Both the position numbers and the translations under genes were made by a program. 64,000 nt of DNA, taken from contig JAODUP010000848.1 of assembly GCA_025642065.1 (NCBI GenBank), forward strand, positions 1 through 64,000, given 5' to 3'. This document shows, piece by piece, positions 61,506 through 64,000 of the stretch. The stretch comes from Paralvinella palmiformis (lineage: Eukaryota; Annelida; Polychaeta; Terebellida; Alvinellidae). The notes below the pieces were generated by a model. It did not search any database, had not been told where the DNA came from, and was given only the letters and a program-made list of their open reading frames with translations. Within the stretch, counting starts at the first letter, position 1. Every line of letters starts with the position of its first letter.

Positions 61506-62567
61506 AAACAAACAAACCAGTTGTGGCTTAGCTCAATCAGAAGACTAAACTAAGTGTTTGACAACACTGCCAACTTTGTGGAGAAAAAGAAAAATTTATG
61601 ACTACCGTTCAACAATCATATTTTGTGTAATAATATACGGTAATAATACATGGCTTGTCTCTTCAGTGATAACGTGAAAACTCACTTCACTTTATCACAG
61701 CTATGAGACACTCTGCAAGAAGCTATACACAACAATTTCCCTTCAAAAATCAGATACCACTAAGTACCATCACTAAGCTCAATCAGTTCGGCGCCAACCG
61801 TTTCTGGATGTCTGTCAACATCTGCCGCTGTCAATCTTTTCTGCCGGTGACAGCCTGTCTAAATCTGGATCGATAGACCGCTGGATTGGCCATGTGACTT
61901 AATCAGCCAATCAGGTGAAGACAACATCTGGCATATTGATCAGTGCCGTCGGAGGTTTGCTGCCTGAGGTTAATGGGACACAGAATGGGGTATATGGTGA
62001 AGTTAAGGCTACGTTTGCAGCCAGCCTTAACATTAGGGTCAGAGTTGAGGGGTGATCCTCTTATGTTTGGTGAGAAAGCCAGTCAAGCTCCATATAAGGA
62101 TAAATGACAATGCGAACAAATAGAGCGTCAGATCACACAAATCAGAAATGCATGCCTAGAAAACATGGGTTAAGGCTATCTAAATGTAAGGACAGCAAAC
62201 TACTACTTCAGCAGAAGTCACCGGAAAAAGTCAATTAAGTTAATTAAAACAAAGAAATTAGAAATACATTATGATCTTCAACAAGATCAGACTGACCACC
62301 TCACACAGGATAAGAGAGTCTTTCAGGATACACTACCATCACACAAAAGTCATAAAAATCAGGCATACTGGAGATATCACACACACACACACACACCAAT
62401 GTGCTAATTTGCACCAAGAAAGCAATTCTTTATACATATATGGTATTCACAACATGTTCAGAAATATAAAGGAGCCATTTTTGTATTTTGGCTTGGAGAC
62501 TTTTTTGCCATTAACAAATACGCACAGTGAAGCAATATTCTATCACTGTAGCCCACCAAATATTATA

Positions 62568-62589
62568 GTGTGTGTGTGTGTGTGTGTGT

Positions 62590-62680
<91 letters not shown>

Positions 62681-62713
62681 TGAAGTAATATTCTATCACT
62701 GTAGCCCAGATAA

Positions 62714-62767
<54 letters not shown>

Positions 62768-62793
62768 GTGTGTGTGTGTTCTTCTGCCCCCCC

Positions 62794-62843
<50 letters not shown>

Positions 62844-62845
62844 TA
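62568..62845. repeat. Dense (GT)n, (CT)n and (TA)n cluster
   Basis: GT at 62,568-62,592, CT to 62,626, TA to 62,676. A second set follows: TA 62,718-62,764, GT, C run, CT, TA to 62,845. The two blocks share GTGAAGTAATATTCTATCACT- and GCAATATTCTATCACT-like flanks, so the unit was duplicated. Confidence 0.95.
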
Positions 62846-62910
62846 TAATCACACGCTACACTAGAGCCGACTTCCTGGATATGACTGTAGGGTGAATATT
62901 AGAGACTTAC

Positions 62911-62941
62911 TCAGGGACTTAGGGTCTGGTCTGGTCATCAT
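62911..62941 (-). CDS. Weak candidate first coding exon of alpha-catulin
   Basis: ATG at 62,941 opens MMTRPDPKSL and runs to a consensus donor GTAAGT in phase 1. It lies upstream of catulin on the same strand. A middle exon would still be needed, because the 47,496 exon starts in phase 0. No homology supports it. Confidence 0.25.
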
Positions 62942-63164
62942 GGATATGAATGCTGTCAGGCTGGTGGCTCAAATGTGACCTTGACTATGAGTAATGGCAA
63001 CACCAGTGAGATAATTAGGCTGGCAATCAGGAACAGAAGATGGTCAGTTTGTTACATCTGTCCAGGCCTTTCCAGCAACGGATGTATCAGCTTGCCTGGA
63101 TATAATTATGAATAAATAGTTCTGTGCCACAAGGTTATTAATATAACAAATATTGACACCTTGC

Positions 63165-63545
63165 AGCAACTGTACAATTCAGAGCGTTACCAGAATCACA
63201 AGAGCGCACCAATCATCGGATTTACCGCACCAATCCACAGACGAACTTCTAGCCACAGGACAACCCACAACCAATTACAGGAGCACCTGTACCGCAGAAC
63301 AAAGAAATCGCACGACAACCAATCACGGGACGACGTTACCAATTACAAACAACAAATCACACAAGAGGACCTGGGCAATGACGGAACAATCAATTACGGG
63401 TCCATCAATTACAAGACCAACAATTACAGAACACTCGATCACGGAAACGCTGCGTAACACACAGGGCCAACAATTACAGAATAATCAATTACAGAACAAC
63501 CACCACAGGACAACCCGGATCACACAGCATCTGGATCACTAAACA
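63165..63545. repeat. Degenerate short-period repeat of CAATTACAGAACAAC-like words
   Basis: About 380 bp in which variants of CAATTACAGAACAA, CAATCACGGGACAAC and CAATTACAAGACCAA recur every 15-20 bp. The two plus-strand ORFs over it are translations of the repeat (Asn, Thr, Gln, His-rich). Confidence 0.8.
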
Positions 63546-64000
63546 ACCGAGAGAGAGAAAACAGTTACTATGTGCGAATCACAGACAGAAACATAATTAG
63601 CTCCATTGTGTCGGCATCATTTATTGCCAAGAATCTTGGCCACATCCAGCCCTGACACATTACTGACAAGAGAACAATGGGGCAAAAACCGTGAACATCG
63701 GACGGCCGCTGGAGATGAGTAATCTGAAGGGACGCTTCACATCAGCATTAGACTGCACACCAGCTTAACGCGTAGACAGGTAGCTAAGTGTTCTCGGTGA
63801 CACGGCCAGCTGACGTGACGGTCCTTAACCACTACCCCCTTCTCTCCCCCCCCGCCCCTCTTCTCTAGAGTCAACAAATGATGTCCGAGCAACCCGGACA
63901 CAGCTTACAATGGCAAGTGATTAGAGACGAGATGACCGGCTTGTTGCGCTTGACGACCAAATATACGACCCGTAAGTAAGTGGTAACCGGCGTACAGTAC
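63546..64000. other. Window end, nothing recognised
   Basis: A C run at 63,846-63,856 lies in a pyrimidine-rich patch. GC content rises slightly, but no gene or repeat was identified. Confidence 0.4.

Larger units (their letters stand above)
47497..62910 (-). other. Probable long 5' intron of alpha-catulin with repeats
   Basis: About 15 kb without a supported host exon. It carries SINEs (49,651; 54,450; 59,400; 61,150), a LINE 3' end (55,084-55,614), a palindrome (55,615-55,673) and microsatellites. I looked for the missing N-terminal catulin exon (expected TLLPLVTQ-like ending before phase 0) and did not find it. Confidence 0.5.

Noticed and set aside
62271..62837. 188-codon plus-strand ORF, the longest in the window
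   Set aside because: More than half is translated CA, GT, CT and TA microsatellite; no homology or splice context.
63153..63542. Asn/Thr/Gln-rich protein
   Set aside because: Degenerate short-period DNA repeat in an overlapping pair of frames.

Overview
This window is nuclear DNA from an intron-rich, AT-rich animal, not a bacterium. Coding sequence occurs as short exons with AG/GT borders, separated by long introns full of TA, CA, CT and GTGA microsatellites, minisatellites, tRNA-derived SINEs and decayed LINE, hAT-like and MULE-like elements. No long uninterrupted ORF exists. The ORFs above about 100 codons are microsatellite read-through, transposon fragments or single exons with intron run-on. 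A marine lophotrochozoan such as a mollusc is my best guess from the repeat style, but this is inference.

Two host genes can be rebuilt exon by exon, both on the minus strand. (1) Positions 1 to about 5,318 (perhaps 7,670) hold the 3' part of a gene whose exons join in phase into a protein with a helical region, a first ZU5-like region, a clear ZU5 domain and a UPA-like domain. This order recalls PIDD1 and relatives; the C-terminal end lies outside the window. (2) Positions 30,751 to 47,496 hold nearly all of an alpha-catulin (CTNNAL1) orthologue. Fifteen exons plus a candidate 12-nt microexon run to the stop codon and encode about 755 residues. Only the N-terminal start is missing; a weak candidate first exon lies at 62,911-62,941.

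Layout: 1-7.7 kb, ZU5/UPA gene, with a hAT-like transposase relic and a SINE in one intron and large GTGA and TA arrays in others. 8.4-9.2 kb, MULE-like transposase relic. 9.2-12.3 kb, nothing recognised. 12.3-13.1 kb, 27-bp minisatellite. 14.0-14.3 kb, an unidentified exon-like module. 15.6-16.2 kb, a non-autonomous DNA transposon with inverted ends. 18.5-20.5 kb, two tandem copies of a 1,300-bp repeat with a dispersed relative at 6.3-7.2 kb. 22.8-23.1 kb, 147-bp repeats. 23.2-24.4 kb and 26.1-26.8 kb, two different LINE relics. 27-30.7 kb, downstream flank and probable 3' UTR of catulin. 30.7-47.5 kb, catulin. 47.5-64 kb, probable long 5' intron and flank with SINEs, a CR1/L2-like LINE 3' end, a palindrome and microsatellites.

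The two genes have no evident functional link. Alpha-catulin is a vinculin-family cytoskeletal and signalling scaffold; ZU5/UPA proteins act in receptor, ankyrin or death-domain scaffolds. I found no CRISPR array, rRNA or stand-alone tRNA gene.
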